64,000 nucleotides of DNA from Pseudomaricurvus sp050633365 (GCA_050633365.1 JBOEGJ010000019.1:26700-90699), one strand, 5' to 3'. Shown: positions 1 through 9,450, counted from the stretch's first letter. Notes: a model not told the origin generated them from the sequence alone. Program-made: numbers and translations.

Positions 1-1
1 A

Positions 2-3000
2 ATGAAAGTGTGTCGCTCAGCGGGCGAGCCAGCAGATGCGATATTTACTTTGTTGGTTGGTGCTGAGGCTATAAAAACAGATGATGCCGTAGATAAAATT
101 ATTGCTGAAAACCCAGATTTATCTGTCCATTTTGCGTCTGATACTGTAGGCCGAAATATACTTTACTCGTCAAAGACGTATGAAAGCCATGGTAGGTTCT
201 TGTCGCATATTGTTGCGCGCGATGCAGCTGACAGAGACTTTATCGCTGCCCGCGAAAAGAAACGCATTCTTCGTGAATGGATGAATCGACGAAGTGAGGA
301 TATTGAGCGACAGGAAGCCGAACAAAGTGAGCACCAGTTCCCGCATGTAGAAGCGTGGCCATTAGAGCTTGAGGATATTACTGCCGTTGCTCATTCAGTA
401 CTGGATATGGAAGGTTATCAAGCTGCATATGACTTTATTTGTGGCTGGAAACCGAGAAGTATTCATCACAAGATTGCGCTTATACTGGTAGATCGTCTAT
501 TGTCGTCAGGGAAGGCAGCTGCTATTCAAGAATTTTTAGGTAGTGGCTGCGTCCCAGTACCTTGGTCATCATTTTTCAGCATACCTTTGGCGTTTGTCGG
601 TCATGATATTGATTGTGCCGCTCTTGAAAAGTCACTGTGCAGCAAGGAAATACTGAAGTATTGCGATCTAAAAGAGCTGGAGCGGCACACATCTGAAGAC
701 GCAGGTGATTTTAGCTACGCGGAAATGCTACTTAGTGGCTGTGAAATTTTGGCTGCCAATGGAGTGAATTTATCCTCAGTTGAGCCAATCCTTGAATATC
801 TATGCCCTGATAAATGGCGTTTAGTCAATAATATCTACATACACGACATTCTTAAAAACGATGTTGCTTTTAGAGCTTACTCTTTGTTGATGCGTCATCG
901 TGGTCTTGACGTCACAATAGAGTCTTATTGGATTGATTCAGCTATACCTGAAGATCTTGATGAGGCTGAAAAAAATAGGAAGAAGCAAAAGTTATCGGAA
1001 AAACACAGGGAGATAAAGGAAAGCCTGTCAAATTTAATGTCTGTTTATGCTGTCCGAGCAGACATATTTCTGTCCAATATATTGCCGAAAGATGCTGAGG
1101 AGAAAGTTAAGGCTGCACTAGGATCTTTGTTCTCTAATTACTGGAGAATGTCTAGAGAGCATTATTTTGAATCCATATGTAGTCGGCTTTCTTTTTCTGT
1201 AGCAAAGCTGTCTGTTGTGCCGGATATCGACATGACTACAGTATCAACAATGGCTAAGGCATCTTTTAAAGAGTGGCCATCTGTATATTCTTCTGGCCAG
1301 CGCAAAGTTATTTCAAGCCTAATAAAAATACCTGAGTTGAGATTGTTGGTTGTTAAAGATATTTACGACCGATCAGTTGAAGTAAAAGATTTAAAAACAG
1401 CAGCAAGTGAAAAAATTAGTATTCTTCTTGATTTGTCCAGAATATTGCTCTTTGTGGATAAGGATGAAGCCAGAGAGGTATTCAAAAATGCAGTTGATAT
1501 CGCTAATGACATTGATGTCGATGCTATGCATGATATTTCTCTTTTTTCAGCGCTATCCAAAAACGCCAAAAACCACTTTTCGACAGAGCTTTCGCAACAA
1601 ACAGCGAATCAGATGGCGACGATAATAACGGAATACGGCACTCTTCTTGAGGGATATGATCATTTCCCTTGGGGGGATGCGATTTCTGCTGTAGCAATAT
1701 TGGATATGGCTAAAGCCATCAGTCTGATCGGGTATTGGGAAGATTGCGATTTGGTTTCAGCCAATGAAACCCTTCCAGCATTGATGTCAACGGGTTTATC
1801 AGAGGAAACTATAAACTCTGCACTGGCAGCATCTCTACTTAATTTTTGTGATGATTTGAGTGGTGAGTTTCTTACCAAACTGGTATCGGCTGCAAACTCT
1901 CAAAATTCCAGACAGCTAGTAGAAGAAGTCGCTAGAGCCGAGCTGTTACGGTTCAATAAGAAGGGTAGATCCAAAGTATGTCAAGCGCTAAATGAGCTAA
2001 TCCCGTATGACGATGATAGTGGATATTGGCATTCGGCACTAAATCAACTAATTCAGTTTAAGGCACAAAACAAAGAAACTATTAAGGCCAATGTTGATAG
2101 CGATAAGCTCGACTCTGAAGCTAGGGAGATAACTGAAAAGGAGTTTCTTGATGGTGTAAGTCTTTCGGAAATTTCCTTTGAATCACCTGCCGATTTTGTA
2201 GATTCGATAAAAGCTAAAAAGAAGGAGGCTAGAGGTAAGAAGCTTTATATTGGAACCGATGACATCTTGATGTCAGTCAGCAGTCGTTTGGAATCAAAAG
2301 ATCGTATTACTTTTCTGAACCTTCTAGCTGATGACCGAGTAATTGATGATGTTGGCTATACATGGGCTAAAACGTTAACTGACTGCATTAAACTATGGGT
2401 AGGATCATCCCATGCTATATCTTCCTGGAGGGAGGAAAACCTACCAATTTTGATTGCTAATCACTTGGGCGAATTTTCTTACAATGAAAATTATGGCTAC
2501 GACAAGGGGATGCTAAAAGGCGTAATTAATAGCCTTCATTTAAATAGAGAAGAGACGGTTAGCTTGCTGCTAGATGGCCTGGAACGAAATGCCGAATTTT
2601 TGCCATTAACCAAGCTATATTCGGTGATTAGGCTGCTGGCTGATTATTGCAGCGATGAACAAGTTGCAGATGTCACCACTCGGTACATTCATCGGGTGAT
2701 CACACGCTTAAAAATTCCAACAAAAGCAATTGATTCTGAACACTCAGCTGAGTCAGCGTTAGCATGTCAACTCTATTCATTCTTAGGCGATGTAGATACT
2801 AGGGTTAGATGGAGAGCGGCGCATAGTATTAGAACATCTGCCAGAATGGGTGATTTTAATACAATAGTCGCGTTGACCGCTCTATATGACTGTAAAGCCA
2901 TGCCAGGCTATCGCGAAGATAATGTTCCTTTTTATTGGTTGTCAGCACGTCTTTGGCTCATCGTTACATTTGATCGAATTGCATCCGAGGAGCCAGAGGC

Positions 3001-4447
3001 GGTTATATCTGTTGCGCATTGGTTGTTGAGCATTGCTACCGATCAAAAATTTCCGCACGTATTGATACGCCATTTCGCTAAATCTTGTTTGATCAAGCTC
3101 ATTTCAGGCGGTTTCTTGGATTTCGATGAACATGAAATTACTGCGGTACATAGTATTAATACCTCTGGCTTAGTTGCCGAAAAATCGAAGCGTAGAGTTT
3201 CCCGTGGAGGATTTCGCGAAGGCGGTAAAGAGAGACGGTTTAGCTTTGATTCGTTAGATACCCTCAGGTACGTGTATCCTAGCGCAATAGAATGCTTTGC
3301 CGATGTAGACGAAGAAATGTTTCTTGATGAGGCGGAAGCCTGGATTATTGACCGATGGGAGAATGGTTCGGATTTAACAGCATGGCAAAATGAACCAAGA
3401 AAACATAGGTTAGAAAGAGCTGATTACACCTTATATAGCCACAGTCACGGCTCCATGCCGACGATAGAGCGTCATAGCTATTATCTGGAGTGGCACGCCA
3501 TGTGGTGTAGTCTCGGTTCTCTAATGGCAGAAAAAGCATTAGCGGAGCCTGAATATGATGATTACGACTATGGAACGTTAAACGGAAATTTAAGACAAGA
3601 GGGATTAACTCAACCGCCGCACTGGTCAAGTGATCTTCGTTGTCCGGTGCCACTAGAGTCACGTTTTCACAAACCACCTGCTGTCGAGGCAGAAGATTGG
3701 GTGGCAACAATTGGCGCTGATGATTTTGAGTTGGAGCTTGGTCTTGCCTCCGATGACAGCAATCTGGTTGTAGACTCTTATCACGATATTCACACGAGTA
3801 AGCATCGCTCCAGCGTAAGAATATCATCCTCCCTTGTTAGCCCTGATACCGGGTTGTCATTGATTAGAGCCCTTCAAACGTCTGATGATTCCCACGACTA
3901 CCGCTTGCCACCTGCTGGTCATGAATTTGAGATAGATGACGGCCCATTTGTACTACGTGGTTGGCTCAGCGAGCACTCTGGTGATGCACGTTTAGATCAA
4001 AAGGACGTGTTTAATCATGGTGTCCGCTTAATAGAAACTATGCCGTCTGAAAATGTCGTTGAAATACTGGAGTTATGCCGTTCGGATAGTTATCCCGTTA
4101 GCTGGCTTGATTCCTCTAATGGAGACAGAGTATTTCATTATGAAGCATGGGGGGATGTAAGAGATGACTCTAGGCAGAAAGAATACATATATGGTGAAGA
4201 TGTTATCTCCAATGGCTATCGCCTGAAAATGTCACTACATCACCTCAAGCAATACTTAGATAAAGTTGGCTTTGATCTAATCCTTGAAGTCGAAATAACA
4301 CGAAGAGTAATTAAAGATGGAATTACAGAGTATAACGAAGAGTCCGAAAAAGAAGCGCGGTACGCAAGACTCTATCTTTTCAGAAGAACTGGAGAAATCT
4401 TTACCACTGAAGGATGTGTTGGTACTTGGGCATCATCTGGCGACTGA
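2..4447 (+). CDS. Very large hypothetical protein with HEAT-like repeats, possibly 5'-truncated by the window
   Basis: The frame is open for 1481 residues from an ATG at base 2, so the gene may begin upstream of the window. I see no Walker motifs, signal peptide or membrane segment. Most of the chain is predicted-helical, and residues about 925-960 (nt 2780-2880) read like a HEAT/ARM unit (VRWRAAHSIR). The last 350 residues are richer in beta-type and acidic sequence. The gene is more AT-rich than the conjugation genes that follow. A partner gene overlaps its 3' end. Position inside the ICE, size and repeat architecture resemble the C-terminal parts of STAND/NACHT-type defence proteins, but that is inference only and no ATPase domain is visible here. 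Confidence 0.7.
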   Translation: MKVCRSAGEPADAIFTLLVGAEAIKTDDAVDKIIAENPDLSVHFASDTVGRNILYSSKTYESHGRFLSHIVARDAADRDFIAAREKKRILREWMNRRSEDIERQEAEQSEHQFPHVEAWPLELEDITAVAHSVLDMEGYQAAYDFICGWKPRSIHHKIALILVDRLLSSGKAAAIQEFLGSGCVPVPWSSFFSIPLAFVGHDIDCAALEKSLCSKEILKYCDLKELERHTSEDAGDFSYAEMLLSGCEILAANGVNLSSVEPILEYLCPDKWRLVNNIYIHDILKNDVAFRAYSLLMRHRGLDVTIESYWIDSAIPEDLDEAEKNRKKQKLSEKHREIKESLSNLMSVYAVRADIFLSNILPKDAEEKVKAALGSLFSNYWRMSREHYFESICSRLSFSVAKLSVVPDIDMTTVSTMAKASFKEWPSVYSSGQRKVISSLIKIPELRLLVVKDIYDRSVEVKDLKTAASEKISILLDLSRILLFVDKDEAREVFKNAVDIANDIDVDAMHDISLFSALSKNAKNHFSTELSQQTANQMATIITEYGTLLEGYDHFPWGDAISAVAILDMAKAISLIGYWEDCDLVSANETLPALMSTGLSEETINSALAASLLNFCDDLSGEFLTKLVSAANSQNSRQLVEEVARAELLRFNKKGRSKVCQALNELIPYDDDSGYWHSALNQLIQFKAQNKETIKANVDSDKLDSEAREITEKEFLDGVSLSEISFESPADFVDSIKAKKKEARGKKLYIGTDDILMSVSSRLESKDRITFLNLLADDRVIDDVGYTWAKTLTDCIKLWVGSSHAISSWREENLPILIANHLGEFSYNENYGYDKGMLKGVINSLHLNREETVSLLLDGLERNAEFLPLTKLYSVIRLLADYCSDEQVADVTTRYIHRVITRLKIPTKAIDSEHSAESALACQLYSFLGDVDTRVRWRAAHSIRTSARMGDFNTIVALTALYDCKAMPGYREDNVPFYWLSARLWLIVTFDRIASEEPEAVISVAHWLLSIATDQKFPHVLIRHFAKSCLIKLISGGFLDFDEHEITAVHSINTSGLVAEKSKRRVSRGGFREGGKERRFSFDSLDTLRYVYPSAIECFADVDEEMFLDEAEAWIIDRWENGSDLTAWQNEPRKHRLERADYTLYSHSHGSMPTIERHSYYLEWHAMWCSLGSLMAEKALAEPEYDDYDYGTLNGNLRQEGLTQPPHWSSDLRCPVPLESRFHKPPAVEAEDWVATIGADDFELELGLASDDSNLVVDSYHDIHTSKHRSSVRISSSLVSPDTGLSLIRALQTSDDSHDYRLPPAGHEFEIDDGPFVLRGWLSEHSGDARLDQKDVFNHGVRLIETMPSENVVEILELCRSDSYPVSWLDSSNGDRVFHYEAWGDVRDDSRQKEYIYGEDVISNGYRLKMSLHHLKQYLDKVGFDLILEVEITRRVIKDGITEYNEESEKEARYARLYLFRRTGEIFTTEGCVGTWASSGD

Positions 4448-5039
4448 GCTGGGTTTTTCAGATAGCTGTGACACTCTTGGAAAATGGATGTCCCATCACT
4501 TGGCAGAAGTGATGGATCGAGCTGAGCGGGAGAGTAATGCTGAAAAGAAAGAAGAGTACCAGCAGCAAGCTGTCGAATTAATTCTGAAAGTATGGAAACA
4601 CCGAACCTCTTTAAATGCGGATGCCTACCCATTAGCCCGATTCAGAGGCATTATCGACTCATTGAGCATACTTTCTCCCGAGGCAAATGTATGGGAGAGA
4701 AATAGGCTTGGTAAATATGAATCACTTGCAGCGGATAGTTTCTCAATGCTTGTTGATTTATACAGAACATTGCATTTTATTGAATTTGTTTCACTAAAGT
4801 CGGTTAGAGATAAAAAGGTGCCTCCCTCTGTGTTGTCTGATGAAGAGCAGGAGGTATATGATTTTCTGGTTTCTTGGGCTGAAGAGGAACTGGGTTTTCG
4901 TTCATCAGATGGATCGTCGTTAGAAAAAACAGAGGTTGAGAATGCCGCTGACAGTGTGTGTGATTTTATTGATGGGTTATGTGAAAAGCTTGTTGATTTA
5001 AAGAACGAACTTGAGCCTACGAAAGATAAGTTGGATTGA
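4416..5039 (+). CDS. Hypothetical partner protein overlapping the large upstream gene
   Basis: This acidic, helical, soluble protein has no recognised domain. The frame is open from an ATG at 4317, but that would give a 131-bp overlap with the well-supported upstream gene. The stretch that looks conserved begins around KDVLVLGHHLATELG, so I prefer a start at GTG 4416 or TTG 4419, leaving an overlap of about 30 bp. The N-terminal part has a striking DTLGKWMSHHLAEVMDRAE helix, and the C-terminal part is a coiled coil ending in charged residues. The tight overlap suggests translational coupling with the large protein, so the two probably act together. The function is unknown; a two-gene defence module is one possibility. 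Confidence 0.6.
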   Translation: MLVLGHHLATELGFSDSCDTLGKWMSHHLAEVMDRAERESNAEKKEEYQQQAVELILKVWKHRTSLNADAYPLARFRGIIDSLSILSPEANVWERNRLGKYESLAADSFSMLVDLYRTLHFIEFVSLKSVRDKKVPPSVLSDEEQEVYDFLVSWAEEELGFRSSDGSSLEKTEVENAADSVCDFIDGLCEKLVDLKNELEPTKDKLD

Positions 5040-5154
5040 ATTGGATGATCTACAGCCTGATTTTTTCTGACGAAGTAGAAATAAAGGGCATAATATCCGT
5101 AAGTAACTTTCTTTATCGGCTGAAAGCTTTCCCATATAGCTAGCCTGAAAATTC

Positions 5155-5189
5155 CATGATCATTGCTCCAACAAAGGACAATGATCATG
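5155..5189 (+). promoter_or_regulatory. 11-bp perfect inverted repeat around the first conjugation-operon start
   Basis: The arms CATGATCATTG (5155-5165) and CAATGATCATG (5179-5189) are perfect complements with a 13-nt spacer. The ribosome binding site AAAGGA (about 5173-5178) lies in the loop, and the ATG codons at 5181 and 5187 lie in the right arm. As RNA this could hide the start codon. As DNA it could be an operator for the transfer operon. Which of these applies is inference. Confidence 0.5.
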
Positions 5190-5477
5190 CGAATGACAAA
5201 AACTCTCATCATATTGGTTGCTGTACTCTCAGCACCTGCCTATGCCGTAACTGACCAGGAACGGTCTGTACTCCAGCGCCTGAATGCAGAGCTGGAAGCT
5301 ATCACCAAAATCATTGATGAAGCCCAGCAGGCAGCTAATCCTCATGACCGGAAATTGGTCGATTACCAGCGCCTGACAGCTGATCTGCAAAAAATCCAAC
5401 AAGGCATTGTCGATGCCGCCAATACTGTGCGGCGTGAGCCTCGGTCATTACCTCCCATCGAGGGAGATTATCGCTGA
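5187..5477 (+). CDS. RAQPRD family ICE protein (TIGR01690)
   Basis: This small exported protein has a signal peptide (hydrophobic residues about 5-20, cleavage near APAYA-V) and a helical mature part. It ends in RREPRSLPPIEGDYR, the variant form of the RAQPRD signature that names this family of ICE mating-pair genes. The start is chosen at ATG 5187, about 8 nt after AAAGGA; ATG 5181 and 5193 are in frame too. It is the first gene of the transfer block and its stop overlaps the next start at 5477. The molecular function is unknown; the family is found only in MPF-G type conjugation loci. Confidence 0.85.
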   Translation: MRMTKTLIILVAVLSAPAYAVTDQERSVLQRLNAELEAITKIIDEAQQAANPHDRKLVDYQRLTADLQKIQQGIVDAANTVRREPRSLPPIEGDYR

Positions 5478-5716
5478 TGGCCGTCTCTGCGTCACAGGAG
5501 GCGGCTTTCACCGGGGCAACGCTAGGCGTACCCATGGAGAGCTTTAGTCTAACGATTCTTTTGATCTTGTATTCGGTGCTCTATATCTGGGTCGCCTGGG
5601 TCATTGTCACTCAATGGAAAGCCTGGTCGCACCGAAAAATAAATTTCTATGATTTTCTGACTCGATCAGTCCGCTCGATATTTTTAACCCTCGTTCTTGG
5701 CTTCCTACTGCGATAG
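5477..5716 (+). CDS. TIGR03758 family integrating conjugative element membrane protein
   Basis: The product is a 79-residue protein with two predicted membrane segments (about residues 22-43 and 62-77) separated by a polar loop with the WVAWVIVTQWKAW motif typical of this small ICE family. The start codon overlaps the stop of the RAQPRD gene, indicating translational coupling. It lies between RAQPRD and TIGR03745 genes, the standard order in PFGI-1/ICEclc-like transfer clusters. It probably forms part of the inner-membrane section of the type IV secretion channel, though no biochemical role is established. Confidence 0.8.
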   Translation: MAVSASQEAAFTGATLGVPMESFSLTILLILYSVLYIWVAWVIVTQWKAWSHRKINFYDFLTRSVRSIFLTLVLGFLLR

Positions 5717-5770
5717 CGCTAACGAAACACATTCAATGCGAAGCTTTTACCACGAAACATGAGGAAGACT

Positions 5771-6145
5771 ATGAACCCCGTAATGTATGAATCTACTATT
5801 AAACAGAAGCGCAATATTGCTCCTTTATCGATGTTTTGGCTGTGGCTGGTCTCAATATCAGCTCAGGCACAGCTACCCACGCCTGTCGATCCGTCGAGCG
5901 GTGCGCCTAATGGCAACTACTTAGCCTTTATGCAGGGCTGGACAGGCGATGCTGTCGATTATATTGCACTCGCTATTTCCGGAGCTGGCTTCTTATGGAT
6001 CGGTTGGATACTGCTCTCCAAATTCAATGAAGCGCGCAGCTCCAATGATCCTGATTGGGGCTCTGTGGGCTTGACCGCAGTTATAGCTGGTGTGCTGTTG
6101 GCCATCGTGTCTTTCTTCCTGAACGAAGCCGTTGGAATCATCTGA
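5771..6145 (+). CDS. TIGR03745 family ICE membrane protein (VirB2/VirB3-like position)
   Basis: An N-terminal signal/hydrophobic segment ends near AQAQLP and is followed by a PVDPSSGAPNGNYLAFMQGW segment and two membrane helices (about residues 60-82 and 92-115). Small exported two-helix proteins at this place in the cluster are often compared with VirB2-type pilins, but this is an inference. ATG 5771 is preferred over 5759 because GAGGAAG at 5761-5767 is spaced for it. The next gene follows after 3 bp, in the usual ICE order. Confidence 0.8.
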   Translation: MNPVMYESTIKQKRNIAPLSMFWLWLVSISAQAQLPTPVDPSSGAPNGNYLAFMQGWTGDAVDYIALAISGAGFLWIGWILLSKFNEARSSNDPDWGSVGLTAVIAGVLLAIVSFFLNEAVGII

Positions 6146-6148
6146 GGC

Positions 6149-6523
6149 ATGGAATCGCAGCAAGCTAACGAACTGTTACCGGTGCGCTTGAATGCCGAGC
6201 CGTCGATCTTCAGGGGTTGTTCGCTCTCAGAATTGATGCTGCTGGTCACTGTGGGCGGTATCGCTCTGGTGCCCGGTAGTGTCATTGTGTGCGGCCTGTT
6301 TGGCTATCTCATGATGGGCGTCGGCATCGGTTTGCTATTGGTGATTGTCTGGGTCGTCATTGGGGCAACGGTATTACAGAAACTTAAACGGGGCAGGCCA
6401 CTGGGTTACTACCAGTTGCGACTACGCTTATGGCTTGAAGACCTTCACTTGTTGCGTTCCTCGTTTATACGACAAAGCCGGGTTTGGGATGTTGGACGCC
6501 GACTGAAGTGGAAAGTGAGGTAG
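6149..6523 (+). CDS. TIGR03750 family conjugal transfer protein
   Basis: This protein of 124 residues opens with a conserved cytosolic stretch (LPVRLNAEPSIFRGCSLSEL), followed by two closely spaced membrane helices (about residues 27-48 and 52-74) and a basic C-terminal tail. The RLNAEP...RG.S.SEL start is characteristic of the TIGR03750 family and recalls VirB3/TraL-like inner membrane proteins. It is packed 3 bp after the TIGR03745 gene and followed 8 bp later by the TIGR03746 gene, consistent with one transfer operon. Confidence 0.82.
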   Translation: MESQQANELLPVRLNAEPSIFRGCSLSELMLLVTVGGIALVPGSVIVCGLFGYLMMGVGIGLLLVIVWVVIGATVLQKLKRGRPLGYYQLRLRLWLEDLHLLRSSFIRQSRVWDVGRRLKWKVR

Positions 6524-6531
6524 AGAGCAAA

Positions 6532-7233
6532 ATGATGAAAAAACCACTCAATAAACCAACGGTAATCAGAAACAACCAGGCGCGGCAGCGATTGCTGGCC
6601 ACCAGTGATCATATCCGTACTTTGCGTATCGTTGTCGTGTGCTTGCTCGTTGCGGTAGTCGCGCTTTGGTGGCGTAACGGCGTATTGCAGGAAACTCGAC
6701 GGCTCTATATCCCTCCCGATTTAACCCAGGGGCTGGTAACTAATTTTGATAGTGTGCCAGCTCCGACGGTATATACATTCGCTTATTACATTTTCCAGCA
6801 ATTGAACCGCTGGCCGAGCGACGGGGAGAAGGACTATCCCAAGCAGATATACACACTCCAGGGTTTTCTTACACCGGGATGTCGAGCTGCGCTGGAAACG
6901 GATATGAATACCAAGCAGGAACTGGGTGAGCTGCGACAACGGGTTCGTTCGGTACAGGAAATTCTCGGTCAAACCTATACCCGCCAACGTGTCCAGATAG
7001 AAACCAGCAGTGCGTGGAGTATCTGGCTGGATGTCAATGTCACGGAATCGATTGGAGGCCATCCAGTTAAGGATGTGCTGTTGCGATATCCCCTGCGTGT
7101 TGTTCGATTCGACGTGGATAAAGAGGTTAATCCCTGGGGGTTGGCATTAGCCTGCAATGAAGCCATGCGCCCAGTACTGTTATCAGAGGATCAGCTTGGA
7201 AAACCGTTCCGGCGTCCTGGAGGTGAATTATGA
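6532..7233 (+). CDS. TIGR03746 family (PFL_4703-like) ICE protein
   Basis: This bitopic inner-membrane protein has a basic cytosolic start, one membrane helix (about residues 32-48, VVCLLVAVVALWW) and a periplasmic domain of about 180 residues. The size and layout resemble TraE/VirB8-like components of type IV secretion systems, and the gene order matches TIGR03746. I place the start at ATG 6532 (or 6535) after GAGAGC rather than at 6484, which would overlap the previous gene by 40 bp. Its 3' end overlaps the next gene by 4 bp (ATGA). Confidence 0.82.
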   Translation: MMKKPLNKPTVIRNNQARQRLLATSDHIRTLRIVVVCLLVAVVALWWRNGVLQETRRLYIPPDLTQGLVTNFDSVPAPTVYTFAYYIFQQLNRWPSDGEKDYPKQIYTLQGFLTPGCRAALETDMNTKQELGELRQRVRSVQEILGQTYTRQRVQIETSSAWSIWLDVNVTESIGGHPVKDVLLRYPLRVVRFDVDKEVNPWGLALACNEAMRPVLLSEDQLGKPFRRPGGEL

Positions 7234-8090
7234 AAAGCTGTATTCAAGGCTTGTTTGTGATCTTGCTGACTTTAGCCTCTGCTACCGTCATCGCCGATAC
7301 ACCAGAGCGTGTACTTTGGGACAAGCGTCCCATTAGCGTTCATCTACAAGTTGGCCATGAACGTATTATTCATTTCCCTGATGATGTGCGTTATTGGCTG
7401 CCTGATACGGTTAAACGTCATGTGTCAGTGCTGGCGGCAAACGGCGTTTTGTATATCAGGGCAATGGAACCATTTCCGACAACCCGTCTTCGTATTCAGG
7501 GGCTGAACGATCAGCAAGTCTATCTGTTAGATATAACAGCCAGTGAATCCGCGGCAGTTAGCGATGAATTGATTGTGATGACAAAGGAAAACACTCGGAA
7601 TCGCAGTAAGGAAGTAACTGCGTACAAAACGACGGAGGACTGGCGTATCCGGCTGACCCGTTACGCTGCGCAACAACTCTATGCGCCGGAGCGGTTAGTC
7701 GATGGTGACAGCGCGATTAAACGAATTCCGGTTGAATCAAAAACGTCAGCGCCACTGATTCGCGGTGGTCTTATTGAAGCGGTGCCGATAGCTTCATGGC
7801 AAGGTCATGGGTTAACAGTGACAGCGATTAGAGTACGTAATTTGTCACGGCAGTCACTGCAACTACAGTTTGATCGATCCGATTCTCACCAGGCGCTAGA
7901 CCTAAGTCATCTTGTCCGTGGAGATTGGCTGACGGCAACATTGCAACATGACCGCTTAGGGGCAATGGGTGACGAAACAGATACAACCACCTTGTATCTG
8001 GTCTCGAATCGGTCTTTCGTGGAAAGTCTGTCCTTGCCGATTGACAGCCGGGTTCTTCAAAGTGGGCAAACCGGCAAAGAGGAAATGTAG
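7230..8090 (+). CDS. TIGR03749 family ICE protein (TraK/VirB9-like)
   Basis: A clear signal peptide (cleavage near VIADTPE, residue 23) is followed by a beta-rich periplasmic protein of about 260 residues. The stretch ERVLWDKRPISVHLQVGHERIIHFPDDV is typical of TIGR03749. In MPF-G systems the protein takes the place of VirB9/TraK in the outer-membrane core complex; this role is inferred from order and fold-like features. The start overlaps the preceding stop by 4 bp, and the next gene begins 2 bp after its end. Confidence 0.82.
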   Translation: MKSCIQGLFVILLTLASATVIADTPERVLWDKRPISVHLQVGHERIIHFPDDVRYWLPDTVKRHVSVLAANGVLYIRAMEPFPTTRLRIQGLNDQQVYLLDITASESAAVSDELIVMTKENTRNRSKEVTAYKTTEDWRIRLTRYAAQQLYAPERLVDGDSAIKRIPVESKTSAPLIRGGLIEAVPIASWQGHGLTVTAIRVRNLSRQSLQLQFDRSDSHQALDLSHLVRGDWLTATLQHDRLGAMGDETDTTTLYLVSNRSFVESLSLPIDSRVLQSGQTGKEEM

Positions 8091-8091
8091 G

Positions 8092-9450
8092 ATGGCTGAA
8101 AAGCGCATGAATCCGTTACTGATTGGAGGTGCTGCGCTGGCCATTGGCTGCCTGTCACTCGTGATGTGCTCGGAGCCACAGGAAAGTTACCAGCCTGTTG
8201 AACAGATGCCTGGATATGACCCTGCGGCCAAGCCTCAGGACGGTGATACGCAGACCGATACCATCAAAGCATTGCAGGCCTACGCCCGAGAAGCGGTAAA
8301 AAAAGCGGATACGCTGAATGCATCGACTAAAGAAAACATGGGTAGGGTGCTGGAGAATCAGCAAAAAGTATCAAAGCTGGAAGCGGCAAATCAGCAGGCC
8401 CAGGAAGCACTGAATGAAACCACGGCGACCATAGGTTCGCTTCAGCAGCATCTCAGTCAGCTAAGACGTGAACTTAAGGATTTGAAAGAAGATAAAAGCT
8501 CAGCTGACATTGGGCAATTAAATCAGGACGGGTTGCCCGTTGGTTTTGGTTTTGATGGTCAGAATGTGATTTCGATCAATCCAGATCAGGGTGCCTGGTA
8601 TAACCCTATTGACTATGTTGAGCCAGAAACAACGGAAGGCAATAAAGGACGCTTTACCGGATTGCTACCTCGCTCACCTAATACGGCTGAAGCGAATAAC
8701 GAGGTACAAGATTCGGAGAAGAAACATCAGATTATTGTCGAGCCGATTTATACGATACCCAAGGATGCAACATTGACGGACGGACTGGCACTAACTGCGT
8801 TGATTGGCCGTATTCCGGTGGAGGGACAGACGCCCGATCCCTATCCGGTAAAAATCTATATCGGCAAGGAAAATCTGTTAGCCAATGGCCACGATATGCC
8901 AGAGGTCGAGGGCATGATTTTCAGTGGATTGGGTTTTGGTGACTGGAATCTGTCCTGTGTCAGCGCCCGCCTAACCTCGGCTACGTTCATCTTTGAGGAC
9001 GGCTCTATCGTGAACCACAGTAGCCAGGGACAACCCTTGGGCTACATCTCTGACCCTAGCGGTGTGCCCTGTGTGGCCGGGCGCTTTGTCACCAACGCAC
9101 CCTCATTTATTTCACAGCGTATTGGGCTGGCAGGATTGGGGGCGGCGGGTTCCGCCTACGCCGAAGCACAACAGCAGAGGCAAACATCATCATTAACGGG
9201 GTCAACAACGAGTACGGTCGTTGGCGACATTAATAAACTGGTTGCTGGCGAGGCAGTGCAATCCGCAACGGATGAAGTCAGCCGGTGGTTGTTGGCACGA
9301 CAAAAACAGAGTTTTGATGCAGTGGTGGTGAATCCGGGGGTAGAGGTATCCGTCCATTTAGACCGCAGTTTGCCACTGGATAAAAGTTCGATTGCAAGGA
9401 GATTACGCTATGCGAAAAATGATTCTGATATTAATCACGATTTGGATTAA
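8092..9450 (+). CDS. TIGR03752 family ICE protein (TraB/VirB10-like)
   Basis: This 452-residue protein has an N-terminal membrane anchor (about residues 8-24), a Pro-containing linker, a coiled coil (about 60-140, with many Gln, Glu and Lys) and a C-terminal beta domain with a Gly/Ala-rich segment near residues 345-360 (IGLAGLGAAGSAYAEAQQQ). The architecture of anchor, coiled coil and beta domain is that of TraB/VirB10 channel proteins that span the envelope. ATG 8092 follows the previous gene directly (GAGGAAATGTAGG carries the ribosome site). The 3' end overlaps the lipoprotein gene by 41 bp. Confidence 0.83.
   Translation: MAEKRMNPLLIGGAALAIGCLSLVMCSEPQESYQPVEQMPGYDPAAKPQDGDTQTDTIKALQAYAREAVKKADTLNASTKENMGRVLENQQKVSKLEAANQQAQEALNETTATIGSLQQHLSQLRRELKDLKEDKSSADIGQLNQDGLPVGFGFDGQNVISINPDQGAWYNPIDYVEPETTEGNKGRFTGLLPRSPNTAEANNEVQDSEKKHQIIVEPIYTIPKDATLTDGLALTALIGRIPVEGQTPDPYPVKIYIGKENLLANGHDMPEVEGMIFSGLGFGDWNLSCVSARLTSATFIFEDGSIVNHSSQGQPLGYISDPSGVPCVAGRFVTNAPSFISQRIGLAGLGAAGSAYAEAQQQRQTSSLTGSTTSTVVGDINKLVAGEAVQSATDEVSRWLLARQKQSFDAVVVNPGVEVSVHLDRSLPLDKSSIARRLRYAKNDSDINHDLD

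Noticed and set aside
3345..3827. 160-residue open frame on the minus strand within the large protein gene
   Set aside because: It lies opposite a well-supported coding frame, lacks a ribosome site and has no recognisable domain.
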